A stretch of 49,925 nucleotides of DNA, taken from assembly GCA_041686955.1 (NCBI GenBank), contig JAWLCV010000027.1, positions 1 through 49,925 on the forward strand, given 5' to 3'. Within the stretch, counting starts at the first letter, position 1. The number at the start of each line of letters is the position of its first letter. A program made the position numbers and the translations under genes. Source of the stretch: UBA7803 sp041686955 (GTDB lineage Bacteria > Pseudomonadota > Gammaproteobacteria > Pseudomonadales > Azotimanducaceae). The notes beneath the pieces were generated by a model, which was given only the letters and a program-made list of their open reading frames with translations, did no database searches and had not been told where the DNA came from. Positions 24,540-34,610 of the stretch are shown piece after piece.

Positions 24540-25409
24540 CTACCCTCGTCCTTCCAACGCCTCCGCATACGCCAGCACCCGTTCCGCCTCCGCCGCGTGC
24601 AGGTTCTCCACCAGCTTGCCTTCCAGCACGGCGACGCCCTTGCCTTCCGCCTTGGCGGCTTCCCAGGCCTGCAGCACCCGGCGGGCGTGGGCCACCGCAT
24701 CCGGGTCGAAGCCGAAGATCTCGTTGGCAGGCTCCACCTGGCTGGGATGGATCAGCGACTTGCCGTCGAACCCGATCTCCCGGGCCTGCCGGCACGCCGC
24801 ACGAAAGGCCGCCTCGTTACGGAAATCCAGATGCACCCCATCCAGCGCGTCCAGGCCGTGGGCCCGGGCGACCAGCACGCAGTGCTGCAGCGCCAACGCC
24901 AGGTTGTGGCGGCTTTCCGTGTGCTGGGCCCGGAGTTCCTTCACCAGGTCGCTGGTGCCCATGACCAGCACGGCCAGACGCGGGCAATGCCGCGCCAGGC
25001 GGTGCAGGTCGAGCACCGCCAGCGGCGTCTCCACCATGAACCAGAGCGGCATCGCGCCCGCCCCGGCGGCATCCATGGCCGCGGTGATGGCGTCGATCTG
25101 GGCCGTTGTCTCCACCTTCGGAAACAGCACGCCGTCCACGGGCAGGCCGGCCACGGCGGCCACGTCGGCGGCGCCCCAGGGCGTGTCCAGCGCGTTGACG
25201 CGGACGATCAGCTCCCGGTGCCCGTATCCGCCCTGCTCCACCTGCGCCACCACGTTGGCTCGCGCCGTCTCCTTGGCCTCCGGCGCCACCGCATCCTCCA
25301 GATCGAAGATCACGCCGTCACAGGGGATGCCGCGGGCCTTTTCCAGGGCACGCGCGTTCGCGCCCGGCATGTAGAGCACGGAGCGGCGCGGCTTCGGCGT
25401 CTCGGTCAT
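24540..25409 (-). CDS. HpcH/CitE-type CoA-ester lyase
   Basis: A 289-residue TIM-barrel aldolase of the citrate lyase beta/malyl-CoA lyase family. Features are RSVLYMPGANARAL (9-22), the Mg-ligand region FDLEDAVAPEAKE (about 36-48), the catalytic Arg in LIVRVNALDTPW, Glu in WFMVETPLAVLDL and the GKSLIHPSQVEPANE segment near 217-231. It probably cleaves or forms a 3-hydroxyacyl-CoA such as malyl- or citramalyl-CoA; the precise substrate is open. The gene is the last of a minus-strand pair with the upstream membrane protein (10 bp between them). Confidence 0.88.
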   Translation of the reverse strand: MTETPKPRRSVLYMPGANARALEKARGIPCDGVIFDLEDAVAPEAKETARANVVAQVEQGGYGHRELIVRVNALDTPWGAADVAAVAGLPVDGVLFPKVETTAQIDAITAAMDAAGAGAMPLWFMVETPLAVLDLHRLARHCPRLAVLVMGTSDLVKELRAQHTESRHNLALALQHCVLVARAHGLDALDGVHLDFRNEAAFRAACRQAREIGFDGKSLIHPSQVEPANEIFGFDPDAVAHARRVLQAWEAAKAEGKGVAVLEGKLVENLHAAEAERVLAYAEALEGRG

Positions 25410-25419
25410 GGAAAGTCGG

Positions 25420-25872
25420 TCAGGGGCTGCGGGGAGGTTCGGGGGCGGTGAAGAAGGCTCGGTTGCTGTGGGCTCGGTGATCGCCGTATCGGCAATCCGC
25501 CTTGCAGCGGCAACTGTAGTGGGACAACACGGGAATCAGGGTGAACGCGCCGACCAGCAGGCTCACCGCGGTCCAGCCTTCCTGGCTCTGGTACCAGTCG
25601 GATTCGAGCTTGGGGACCTCGGTGAAGAAACCGGCGAAGAAGAAGAACATGAGGGCGGTGGCGGCGATGGCGAAGATGCGGGAAAGGAAGATGCTGAGGT
25701 TCGGAACCAGATTGAGCAGCGCCAGCACCGCTCCCGCCGCGTACGGCGCCCAAAGCCAGGGCCGCGGATGCGGCACGTGCAGCAGCGCCAGGACGATGAA
25801 GGTCGCGCCGATGATGCCGTAGAGGTACCGCATGCCTCGGTCGAGCCTGGTTGTGGTCGTGTCCGTCGTCAT
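25420..25872 (-). CDS. Hypothetical four-helix membrane protein
   Basis: About 150 residues with four hydrophobic helices (about 17-37, 45-63, 67-88 and 103-122), then a polar, Cys-containing tail (SHYSCRCKADCRYGDHR). I recognise no characterised family. ATG at 25872 is preferred because a GGGGG precedes it; a second ATG at 25890 would add six residues but lacks a ribosome-binding site. A TATAAA on the minus strand (25908-25903) may be its -10 element. It lies 10 bp upstream of the CoA-ester lyase gene. Confidence 0.65.
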   Translation of the reverse strand: MTTDTTTTRLDRGMRYLYGIIGATFIVLALLHVPHPRPWLWAPYAAGAVLALLNLVPNLSIFLSRIFAIAATALMFFFFAGFFTEVPKLESDWYQSQEGWTAVSLLVGAFTLIPVLSHYSCRCKADCRYGDHRAHSNRAFFTAPEPPRSP

Positions 25873-26056
25873 CGCCCCCTGTTCCAGCATCGAGCGTGCC
25901 GATTTATAGTGCGTTCAAGTTTCTGCAAACGATTTCGTTCCGTCAACCGGTTCTGTTACACCCGGTGACAAAAAAGCTACCGTTTTACCCACTTTCTGCA
26001 TCGATTTCGGCGAAAACGGGCCAGAGTCGACCTATTTATCAAGTCACTTGCCTTCA

Positions 26057-26851
26057 TCACCCGATTCTCGCCGACTGACCACCGTCCACCGGCAGGCACA
26101 CACCGGTGATGAACCGGGCTTCGTCCGAGGCGAGGAACAGCGCGGCGTTCGCCACGTCCCAGGCATCTCCCATCCCGCCCGCCAGCGGCACCTGGGCGTT
26201 GCGCGCGTGGATCAGCTCGTCGCGATCGCGTCCGGCAGCCACGTGCCCCTCGATGGCCATGGGCGTGTTCATGAGCCCCGGCATGATGACGTTGGCGCGG
26301 ATTCCATAGCGGGCATTGCCGGTAGCCAGGGCATGGGTGTATGCATTCAGCGCCGCTTTGGAGGTCTTGTAGGCCACCAGGCCCACGGCACACACCGCCG
26401 CCACCGATGATATGTTGGTGATCACGCCGCTGCCCTGCTCGCGCATCACCGGCAGGGCATGCTTGCACACCAGCATGATGCCTTTGAGGTTGGTGTCGAA
26501 GATGCGGTCCCAGGCCTCCACCGTCATGCTGCTGGCCCCGCGGTCGCCGCGGCCGATGCCCACGTTGTTGTGTAGCACGTCGAGACGGCCATGACGCTCC
26601 ACGCAGGCCGCGACCAGCCGCCGGCTGTCCTCCTCCCGGGTGACGTCCGCCACGCACGTGCTGCCCTCGCCGCCACGCGCCCGGAGCTGTGCGAGGGTCT
26701 CCTCGGCCGACGCCTGGTCCCGATCCACCACCAGCACCGTCGCGCCCTCCTCCGCGAAGCGGATGGCGGTGGCCCGGCCGTTGCCGATGGTATCCCCCGG
26801 TGTCTGCCCGGCCCCCACCACCGCGGCGATCTTCCCGGCTAGACGTCCCAT
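26057..26851 (-). CDS. SDR-family NAD(P)-dependent oxidoreductase
   Basis: A 264-residue classical short-chain dehydrogenase. The nucleotide motif is an extended GAGQTPGDTIGNG (13-25). Asp43 in VVDRD hints at NAD preference. HNNVG replaces the usual NNAG, and catalytic residues are Ser149, Tyr161 and Lys165 (YKTSK), with MPGLMNTPM following. Start ATG at 26851 opens with the typical GRLAGKIAAVVGAG sequence; longer frames upstream are out of character. The start overlaps the end of the AhpD-like gene by 13 bp, so the two are co-transcribed. Substrate unknown. Confidence 0.92.
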   Translation of the reverse strand: MGRLAGKIAAVVGAGQTPGDTIGNGRATAIRFAEEGATVLVVDRDQASAEETLAQLRARGGEGSTCVADVTREEDSRRLVAACVERHGRLDVLHNNVGIGRGDRGASSMTVEAWDRIFDTNLKGIMLVCKHALPVMREQGSGVITNISSVAAVCAVGLVAYKTSKAALNAYTHALATGNARYGIRANVIMPGLMNTPMAIEGHVAAGRDRDELIHARNAQVPLAGGMGDAWDVANAALFLASDEARFITGVCLPVDGGQSARIG

Positions 26852-27393
26852 CCCGGCAGGCCCTCGTCGAGTTGCACGCCGAAGGAGTTCAGGGCCATGG
26901 AAACCAGGTTGTACTGGCCCACGGTGAACACCAGGTCCATGAGCTGCTGGGTGGTCAGGTGCTCGGTCAAGCCCGCCCAGGTCGCATCGCTGATGTGGGC
27001 GTCCGCGTGCAGCTCGTCCGTGGCCTGCAGCAGCAGCCGATCCAGATCCGAAAGTCCCGGGGTGCCGGGGCCGGTCTTGGCGGTGCGGATCTCGTCGTCG
27101 CTCATCCCCGCGCGGCGGGCGATCTCCACGTGCTGACCCCATTCGTAACCCGCCTGGCACAGGTAGCCGATGCGCAGGATCACCAGCTCCCGCTCCCGCG
27201 CCGCCAGGGTCGATTTGCCCAGAATGTGATTGGCGAAGACCAGCCAGCGGCGCATGAGATCCGGGTGATGCGCCAACGTCTTGAAGATGTTGAAGACGCG
27301 GCCCTGCTCGACGAAGGGGGCCATCACCTCCTTCGCCTGCTCGCTCCACTGGGACTCCTCGAGCGGTGCCACGCGAGGCTCGGATAAGCGCAT
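26839..27393 (-). CDS. Carboxymuconolactone decarboxylase/AhpD-like protein
   Basis: A 184-residue all-helical protein of the CMD/AhpD superfamily. The core motif has Glu69 (REREL), a single Cys79 in YLCQAGYEWGQH, and His88. AhpD-type enzymes use a CxxC pair, so with Cys79 alone (CQAG) peroxidase activity of the AhpD kind is doubtful and a decarboxylase-like or other role is possible. The family often accompanies SDR and crotonase genes in degradation clusters, as here. ATG at 27393 has AGGAGAG upstream. Confidence 0.85.
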   Translation of the reverse strand: MRLSEPRVAPLEESQWSEQAKEVMAPFVEQGRVFNIFKTLAHHPDLMRRWLVFANHILGKSTLAARERELVILRIGYLCQAGYEWGQHVEIARRAGMSDDEIRTAKTGPGTPGLSDLDRLLLQATDELHADAHISDATWAGLTEHLTTQQLMDLVFTVGQYNLVSMALNSFGVQLDEGLPGWDV

Positions 27394-27451
27394 GAGTTCT
27401 CTCTCCTGAATGGTGATGGGGGTAGCTTAACGCGGAATGGACAGCGCGTTG

Positions 27452-27476
27452 CGCTATCCGCTGTCCGCTTTCCGCT
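27452..27476. repeat. Heptad array upstream of the AhpD-like gene
   Basis: CGCTATCCGCTGTCCGCTTTCCGCT units, partly degenerate, ending 17 bp before an assembly gap. The array may continue into the gap. Confidence 0.88.
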
Positions 27477-27493
27477 GGCGGTCAGCGGTCGGC

Positions 27494-27593
27494 NNNNNNN
27501 NNNNNNNNNNNNNNNNNNNNNNNNNNNNNNNNNNNNNNNNNNNNNNNNNNNNNNNNNNNNNNNNNNNNNNNNNNNNNNNNNNNNNNNNNNNNN
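27494..27593. other. Assembly gap (100 N)
   Basis: Exactly 100 N. Unlike the other two gaps, the flanks are not duplicates, so real sequence of unknown length is missing between the AhpD-like gene and the crotonase gene, probably because of the heptad repeats. Confidence 0.9.
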
Positions 27594-27605
27594 AGCTTTG
27601 TCGAC

Positions 27606-28376
27606 ATGACCATTCACACACGCACCGAAGACGGCATCCGCATCGTCACCATCGATCGTCCTGCGGTCAGGAACGCGGTGGACGGACCCACCGCGGCGGC
27701 GCTGGCCCGTGCTTTCCGGGATTTCGACGCGGACGACGACGTGCCGGTCGCGGTGCTCACCGGAGCCGGCGGCACTTTCTGCGCCGGCGCCGACCTCAAG
27801 GCCGTGGCCGCCGGCCGGGGGAACCGGGTGGCGGAGGACGGCGACGGACCCATGGGGCCGACCCGCCTGCAGCTCGGCAAGCCGGTGATCGCCGCCGTGG
27901 AGGGGCACGCCGTTGCCGGGGGGCTGGAGCTCGCGCTGTGGTGCGATCTCCGCGTTGCCGCCGAGGACGCGGTTTTCGGCGTCTACTGCCGACGCTGGGG
28001 CGTGCCGCTGGTGGACGGCGGCACGGTGCGTCTGCCGCGTCTCGTCGGCCACAGCCACGCCATGGACCTGATCCTCACCGGCCGCGGAGTATCCGGCGAG
28101 GAGGCCCGGCGCATGGGGCTCGCCAACCGGCTCTGCCGGCCCGGCGAGGCCCTGAGCGAAGCCCTGGCCCTGGCGCGGCAGCTCGCTGCCTTTCCCCAGC
28201 GCTGCCTCAGAAGCGACCGCCGCGCGGCCCTGGCGCAGTGGGGACTTTGCGAAACCGACGCGCTACGGGAAGAAACCCGATCGGGGCTCGAGGTGATACG
28301 CTCCGGGGAGACCCGGGCCGGCGCCGAGCGGTTCGCGGGGGGTGCCGGCCGGCACGGCGACTTCTCCGACATCTGA
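27606..28376 (+). CDS. Enoyl-CoA hydratase/isomerase (crotonase) family protein
   Basis: A 256-residue crotonase-fold enzyme acting on acyl-CoA thioesters. The first oxyanion-hole segment is FCAGADLKAV (58-67), the second GHAVAGGLELAL (100-111), and the WGVPLVDGGTVRLPRL stretch (131-146) carries an Asp (VDGG) where hydratases often have Glu. Exact reaction (hydratase, isomerase or other) is open. ATG at 27606 lies only 12 bp after the assembly gap, so its promoter is not visible. It is followed 16 bp later by an LLM gene and likely co-transcribed with it. Confidence 0.9.
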   Translation: MTIHTRTEDGIRIVTIDRPAVRNAVDGPTAAALARAFRDFDADDDVPVAVLTGAGGTFCAGADLKAVAAGRGNRVAEDGDGPMGPTRLQLGKPVIAAVEGHAVAGGLELALWCDLRVAAEDAVFGVYCRRWGVPLVDGGTVRLPRLVGHSHAMDLILTGRGVSGEEARRMGLANRLCRPGEALSEALALARQLAAFPQRCLRSDRRAALAQWGLCETDALREETRSGLEVIRSGETRAGAERFAGGAGRHGDFSDI

Positions 28377-28392
28377 CGGCAAGGAGGATTTC

Positions 28393-29250
28393 ATGGCGTT
28401 CAGCGACCGCCCCGAGCTCGGGGTGACCATCTTCCCCACGGACTATGCCATCCAGCCGGTGGAACTGGCCCGGGCCGTGGAGGAACGGGGCCTCGACAGC
28501 CTGTTCTTCCCGGAGCACACCCACATTCCGGTTTCTCGGCTCACCCCGTTCCCCGGGGGCAGCGACCTGCCGAAGATGTACTGGCACACCCACGACCCGT
28601 TCGTCGCCCTCGGCGCCTGCGCGGCGGTGACGAGCCGCATCCGCCTCGGCACGGGCATCTGCCTGGTGATCGAACGCGACCCCATCGTCCTGGCCAAGGA
28701 GGTCGCCTCCCTGGATCGGATCTCCAACGGCCGGGTCGTGCTCGGCGTCGGCGCCGGCTGGAACCGGGAAGAAATGGAGAATCACGGCGCCGACTATCGG
28801 AACCGCTGGAAGATCGTGCGCGAGAAGGTGCTGGCCATGAAGGCCATCTGGACCGGGGAAGAACCCGAGTTCCACGGCGAATTCGTCGACTTCGACCCCA
28901 TCTGGTCGTGGCCCAAGCCGGTTCAGAGCGGCGGTCCGCCCATCTGGATCGGCGCCAACTCGAAGTGGGTGTTCGACCGGGTGGCCGAGTACGGCGACGG
29001 CTGGATGCCCATCGGCGGGCTCGGTTCCGGCAACATGCAGCGCCTCGAGGACGCCCTGGCTGCCCGCGGCCGCCGCGTCCAGGATCTCACCCTCGCGCTG
29101 TTCGGAGCCCCCACCGATTACGACCAGCTCCGGGGCCGCATCGACCAGGGCTTCGACCACCTAGTCTTCACCCTGCCCGATGCCGGCGCCGACCGGGTCC
29201 TGCCCCTGCTCGACGAGCTGGCCGCCCTGGCCAATCGCATCCGCGGCTGA
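28393..29250 (+). CDS. LLM-class oxidoreductase, TIGR03619-like
   Basis: A 285-residue luciferase-like oxidoreductase, third in the window. LGVTIFPTDYAIQPVELARA (N-terminus), LFFPEHTHIPVSR, GRVVLGVGAGWNREEMENHG (about 112-131) and PPIWIGANSKWVFDRV mark the TIGR03619 group. It is related to, but not a recent copy of, the protein encoded at 3112-4035. ATG at 28393 follows a very strong AAGGAGG site. F420 use is the family assumption only. It probably shares a transcript with the crotonase gene. Confidence 0.9.
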   Translation: MAFSDRPELGVTIFPTDYAIQPVELARAVEERGLDSLFFPEHTHIPVSRLTPFPGGSDLPKMYWHTHDPFVALGACAAVTSRIRLGTGICLVIERDPIVLAKEVASLDRISNGRVVLGVGAGWNREEMENHGADYRNRWKIVREKVLAMKAIWTGEEPEFHGEFVDFDPIWSWPKPVQSGGPPIWIGANSKWVFDRVAEYGDGWMPIGGLGSGNMQRLEDALAARGRRVQDLTLALFGAPTDYDQLRGRIDQGFDHLVFTLPDAGADRVLPLLDELAALANRIRG

Positions 29251-29255
29251 CCGCG

Positions 29256-30458
29256 TCAGGCGGAGAAGCTGGCCTCGTAACCCTTCGCGGCCAGAGCCGC
29301 CAGCACCTGGTCCACCTGCTCCTCCCCCCGCATCTGCAGCACCAGCTCCACCATGGTGGAGCGCACCGACGAGCCGGCGAATGCCCGCTGGTGCTCGATC
29401 TCGATGATGTTGCTGTCCAGCTCCGCCAGCACGCCGGTCAGCGCCGCCAGCGCTCCGGGCACGTCGGGAATCTCCACCCGCAGGCGCACCAGCCGGTGGC
29501 TGCGCACCAGCCCGCGCTGCAGCACGGAGGAGAGAATCATCATGTCGATGTTGCCGCCGGAGAGGATCAGCACCGTGCGGCGGCCGGCGAAGGCGCTCCT
29601 GTGGGCGTAGACCGCCGCCAGCGCCACCGCGCCCGCGCCCTCCACCACCGTCTTCTCGATCTCCAGCAGGGTGAAGATGGCCTGCTCCACCTGCTCCTCG
29701 CTCACCAGCATCATGTCGTCCACGTAGCCGCGGATGAGCGGCAGGGTCTGACTGCCCGGAGACTTGACGGCGATGCCTTCCGCCACGGTGCCAACGCCCC
29801 GGGGACTGTCGCCGATGCCGTGGAAGAAGTTGTGAGCGGCCGGGAAACGCTCCACCTGCACGCCGACCACCCGAATCTCCGGGCGTTCCGCCTTGACGGC
29901 AGCGGCCACGCCGCCGATGAGCCCGCCTCCGCCCACGGGCACCACCACCACCTCCGCGTCGGGCGCCTGCTCCAGTAACTCGAGCCCCAGGGTGCCTTGC
30001 CCGGCGATCACCCGGGGGTCGTCGTAGGGATGGACGAGGGTCAGATCCCGCTGCCGGGCCAGCTCCAGGGTGAAGCTGCGGGCCTCGTCGAACTCGCTGC
30101 CGTGCAGGATCACCTCGGCACCGAACACCCGGGTCTGGGCCACCTTGGCGTTGGGGGTGAAGCGGGGCATGACGATGGTGGTGGGTATCCCCAGGCGCTG
30201 GCCGTGATAGGCGAGCGCCTGGGCGTGATTGCCGGCCGACATGGCGATGACCCCCCGGTCGCGCTCCTCGTCCTCCAGGCACAGCAGACAGTTGAGCGCG
30301 CCCCGCTCCTTGAACGACGACGTGAACTGCAGGTTCTCGAATTTGAGATAGATCTCCGCGCCGGTGAGCTTGGAAAGGGTCGCGCTGTGGCTGAGCGGGG
30401 TCACTGCAACCTGCCCGGCGATGCGCTCCCGGGCCGCCTGGATGTCGGCTATGTCCAT
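29256..30458 (-). CDS. ilvA: Threonine ammonia-lyase (PLP domain plus ACT domain)
   Basis: About 400 residues: a fold type II PLP enzyme (1-320) and one C-terminal ACT domain (about 325-400). Lys50 in SSFKERGA is the cofactor Lys, and PVGGGGLIGG binds the PLP phosphate. It deaminates threonine (or serine) to 2-oxobutyrate (pyruvate). A single ACT domain and 400-residue length fit the TdcB-like/short IlvA class found in many bacteria, so allosteric behaviour may differ from E. coli IlvA. ATG at 30458 has AAGGAG 7 bp upstream; the longer upstream frame is rejected. It is divergent from the flavodoxin-like gene. Confidence 0.92.
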   Translation of the reverse strand: MDIADIQAARERIAGQVAVTPLSHSATLSKLTGAEIYLKFENLQFTSSFKERGALNCLLCLEDEERDRGVIAMSAGNHAQALAYHGQRLGIPTTIVMPRFTPNAKVAQTRVFGAEVILHGSEFDEARSFTLELARQRDLTLVHPYDDPRVIAGQGTLGLELLEQAPDAEVVVVPVGGGGLIGGVAAAVKAERPEIRVVGVQVERFPAAHNFFHGIGDSPRGVGTVAEGIAVKSPGSQTLPLIRGYVDDMMLVSEEQVEQAIFTLLEIEKTVVEGAGAVALAAVYAHRSAFAGRRTVLILSGGNIDMMILSSVLQRGLVRSHRLVRLRVEIPDVPGALAALTGVLAELDSNIIEIEHQRAFAGSSVRSTMVELVLQMRGEEQVDQVLAALAAKGYEASFSA

Positions 30459-30495
30459 CGGTGTTCTCCTTACTCGTTCAGTGTACCCTGCCCGC

Positions 30496-30957
30496 GTGAA
30501 GCATCTGCTCATCGTCTACCACACCAAGACCGGCAATACCGGCAGGCTCGCCAACGCCGTGCTCTCGGGCGCCACCGCCGAGGACGTCGGGGAGGTGGAG
30601 GTGAAGCTGCGGCGTGCTCGCGAAGCGGGTCCCGCGGACCTGCTGTGGGCCCACGGCGTGCTCCTCGGCACACCGGAGAACTTCGGCTACATGTCCGGCG
30701 CCATGAAGGATTTCCTGGACCGCACCTTCTACGAGGTGGAGGGTAAGCTGCAACCATTGCCCTGCGCCATCTTCATCAGCGCCGGCAACGACGGCACCGG
30801 CGCGCTCACCGCCATCCGCCGGATCATCAAGGGCTATCCCTTGCAGGAAGTGCAGGATCCGGTCGTGGCGGTGGGAACGGTGACCGAGGATCATCTGCGC
30901 CGCTGCGAGGAACTGGGGCTGGCCCTCGCGGTCGGTCTGGAAGCAGGAATTTACTGA
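30496..30957 (+). CDS. Flavodoxin-fold protein (NAD(P)H-dependent FMN reductase-like)
   Basis: A 153-residue flavodoxin-like protein. The phosphate-binding loop is TKTGNTG (10-16), with GTPENFGYMSGAMKDFLDR (about 58-76) as the second FMN loop. This pattern matches the NADPH-dependent FMN reductase/flavodoxin family of proteobacteria. A GTG start at 30496 is used. It ends 5 bp before the next gene, suggesting a two-gene operon. The redox partner is unknown. Confidence 0.85.
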   Translation: MKHLLIVYHTKTGNTGRLANAVLSGATAEDVGEVEVKLRRAREAGPADLLWAHGVLLGTPENFGYMSGAMKDFLDRTFYEVEGKLQPLPCAIFISAGNDGTGALTAIRRIIKGYPLQEVQDPVVAVGTVTEDHLRRCEELGLALAVGLEAGIY

Positions 30958-30962
30958 GACCC

Positions 30963-32141
30963 ATGCAGGCCACCATTCACGACAGCATCGACGAGATCGA
31001 GGCGCAGGACTGGAACGCCTGCGCCAACCCCGACCCCGCGCGATTCAACCCGTTTCTCACCCACGAGTTTCTCCACGCCCTCGAGGCCAGCGGCAGCGCG
31101 GTAGCGAGAACGGGCTGGCAGCCGTGCCATCTCACCCTGCGGCAGCGCCCCGGGGGCGAACTGCTCGGCGTGGTGCCCATGTACTTGAAGGGCCACTCCC
31201 GCGGCGAGTACGTCTTCGACTACGCCTGGGCGGACGCCTGGCACCGGGCCGGCGGCCGCTACTATCCCAAGCTCCAGGTGAGCGTGCCTTTCACCCCGGC
31301 CACCGGCCGGCGCATGCTCGCCCGGGACGGCACGGCCGCCACCGAGCGCGCCCTGCTGGAGGCGTGCATCCAGGTGGCCCGGCAGACCGGGGTGTCGTCG
31401 CTGCACGTGACCTTCATGCCCGAGTCCCAGTGGCGGTTGGCGGGGGAGCTCGGCTACCTGCAGCGCCTGGATCAGCAGTTCCACTGGCACAACCCCGGGT
31501 ACGCGAGCTTCGACGAGTTCCTCGCCGAGCTATCGTCGAAAAAGCGCAAGAACCTGAAGCGCGAGCGCCGGGAGGCGCTGGCCGACGGGGTGGAAATCGA
31601 GTGGGTCACCGGAGCGGACCTCACCGAGGCTCATTGGGACGCCTTCTTCGCGTTCTACACCGACACCGGTTCACGCAAGTGGGGCTCGCCCTACCTCACC
31701 CGCCGCTTCTTCAGCCTGATCAACGAGACCATGGCCGACCGCGTGCTCCTGGTGATGTGCCGCCGTGGCGGCCGCTACATCGCCGGTGCGCTCAATTTCA
31801 TCGGCGGCGACACCCTGTTCGGCCGCAACTGGGGATGCATCGAGGACCACCGGTTCCTGCACTTCGAGGCGTGCTACTACCAGGCCATCGAATTCGCCAT
31901 CGACCGGGGACTGCGCACCGTGGAAGCCGGCGCCCAGGGGGGCCACAAGGTGGCGCGGGGCTACCTGCCCCAGGCCACCCACAGCGCTCACTGGATCGCC
32001 GATCCGGCCTTCGCCGACGCGGTGGCCGATTTTCTCGAGCGCGAGCGCGCGTACGTGCAGGACGAGATGGCTTACGTGGAGGGCCGCAGCCCGTTCAAGG
32101 CGAGCCTGGCTATCGCGCCCCGGCGGGACCGTCGGGCCTGA
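30963..32141 (+). CDS. FemAB-like/GNAT-fold protein (DUF482)
   Basis: A 392-residue protein of the COG3146/DUF482 group with a double GNAT fold, often labelled a peptidoglycan-biosynthesis-like acyltransferase. Signature segments are FNPFLTHEFLHALEASGS (about 22-39), EYVFDYAWADAWHRAGGRYYPKL (N half), SSKKRKNLKRERREAL (about 193-208) and the C-half GAQGGHKVARGYLP stretch near 326. Function of this family is not established; an aminoacyl- or acyl-transfer reaction is likely. It follows the flavodoxin gene closely and shares its strand. Confidence 0.88.
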   Translation: MQATIHDSIDEIEAQDWNACANPDPARFNPFLTHEFLHALEASGSAVARTGWQPCHLTLRQRPGGELLGVVPMYLKGHSRGEYVFDYAWADAWHRAGGRYYPKLQVSVPFTPATGRRMLARDGTAATERALLEACIQVARQTGVSSLHVTFMPESQWRLAGELGYLQRLDQQFHWHNPGYASFDEFLAELSSKKRKNLKRERREALADGVEIEWVTGADLTEAHWDAFFAFYTDTGSRKWGSPYLTRRFFSLINETMADRVLLVMCRRGGRYIAGALNFIGGDTLFGRNWGCIEDHRFLHFEACYYQAIEFAIDRGLRTVEAGAQGGHKVARGYLPQATHSAHWIADPAFADAVADFLERERAYVQDEMAYVEGRSPFKASLAIAPRRDRRA

Positions 32142-32158
32142 ACCTCCCTGGTCGGCGG

Positions 32159-32983
32159 TCAGCCCGGACCGCCGGCCGCATTCGCCCCCGGAACCTCCAG
32201 GTTCATCTCGGCCGCCACCCGCCGCAGGTACGCCTGCAGCCGCCGGGTGTTGTCCGGCCCCATCCGCATGACCTGCTTCTTCAGGCTCGACAGCCCCTCG
32301 AGCCGCGGGTCCGCGTACTCGTACATGACGTTCGGCTGCAAGAGCTCCACCCGACCCTCGGGTACCGGCACCGCCAGCACCTCGGCCACGGCCGCTGCGA
32401 ACACCTCCCCGGGGGGCGCCTGCACGCCGATCTCCTGCAGCGCCGATTCCAGCAGGGGCTCGAGGGTCTCGAGCAGACCGGCCGCCCGGGCCGGATCCAC
32501 ATTCACCAGCTCCTCCACGTAGGGGTCGTAGCGCCGGTAACTGGCGGGGTCGACGAAGATCCGCTCGTCCTCGCGGGTCACCTGAAAGCGTCCCTCGGGC
32601 GCCAGGAAGGAGAGCTGGCGGCGCGGATAGGTGCCGCGAGCAGCGTTCTCCGCCAGCACCGCGAGCCGGCGCACGTAATCGCCCTGCTCGAGCCAGGGCT
32701 CCGGCAGATCCAGGGGCTCGAGCCGCTCGCGCACGAACGCGTCGCTCTCCGGCAGCGGCGGCAACGGCTCCTCCGGCTCCGGCTCGGGTTGCGGGGCCGG
32801 GGCGGGTTGTTCGGCAGGGGTAGGCTCGGCGGGCTCGGCCGGTGCAGCGGGCTCTGTGGCCGGCGGCGGGGTCGGCTCGGGCTCCGGCTGGGGCTCGGGA
32901 GCGCCGCCCCCGGCGCGGAACACGGCCCAGCCGATCACGGCCAGGGCCACGACCACAATTGCAACGAGAATTGCTTTTTGCAT
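32159..32983 (-). CDS. DUF3014 domain protein with N-terminal membrane anchor
   Basis: A 274-residue protein: one N-terminal membrane helix (about 4-22), a long Pro/Glu-rich linker (about 28-80), and the DUF3014 domain (about 82-265). ATG at 32983 is chosen as the start because it opens with MQKAILVAIVVVALAV, the expected anchor. Cytoplasmic or periplasmic orientation is not obvious; the family has no known role. It is convergent with the FemAB-like gene and divergent from asnS, with about 130 bp between the starts. Confidence 0.87.
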   Translation of the reverse strand: MQKAILVAIVVVALAVIGWAVFRAGGGAPEPQPEPEPTPPPATEPAAPAEPAEPTPAEQPAPAPQPEPEPEEPLPPLPESDAFVRERLEPLDLPEPWLEQGDYVRRLAVLAENAARGTYPRRQLSFLAPEGRFQVTREDERIFVDPASYRRYDPYVEELVNVDPARAAGLLETLEPLLESALQEIGVQAPPGEVFAAAVAEVLAVPVPEGRVELLQPNVMYEYADPRLEGLSSLKKQVMRMGPDNTRRLQAYLRRVAAEMNLEVPGANAAGGPG

Positions 32984-33115
32984 TAAAACTATGTACCACA
33001 GCGCCGGAGCGCCGTCATCCGACAGCCGGCCGCCCGAGGCTCCCGGACGTGCCGATCGCCCCGCGCTCCAGCCGATTCCATTATCATTCCACTCTCCCTC
33101 AACACTTCGAGCGCG

Positions 33116-34498
<1,383 letters not shown>

Positions 34499-34502
34499 GA
34501 AT

Positions 34503-34533
34503 CGCTCTCCGCTATCCGCTATCCGCTGTCCGC
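34503..34533. repeat. Heptad array after asnS
   Basis: CGCTCTCCGCTATCCGCTATCCGCTGTCCGC units, starting a few bases after the asnS stop. It is inverted relative to the array at 34611-34664, so the two can pair into a long hairpin around a roughly 77-bp spacer. Confidence 0.93.
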
Positions 34534-34610
34534 AGGAGGCGGATCGCCAGGCTGGAGCGGTGTTCCAGCCCGGGCCCGCGAACCCCGCGGCCGCTTGCGA
34601 GGACCCTCCA

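Noticed and set aside
31671..32999. Minus-strand 442-codon frame under the FemAB-like gene
   Set aside because: It overlaps a recognised gene and the DUF3014 gene in another frame, with no family features; GC-rich antisense shadow.
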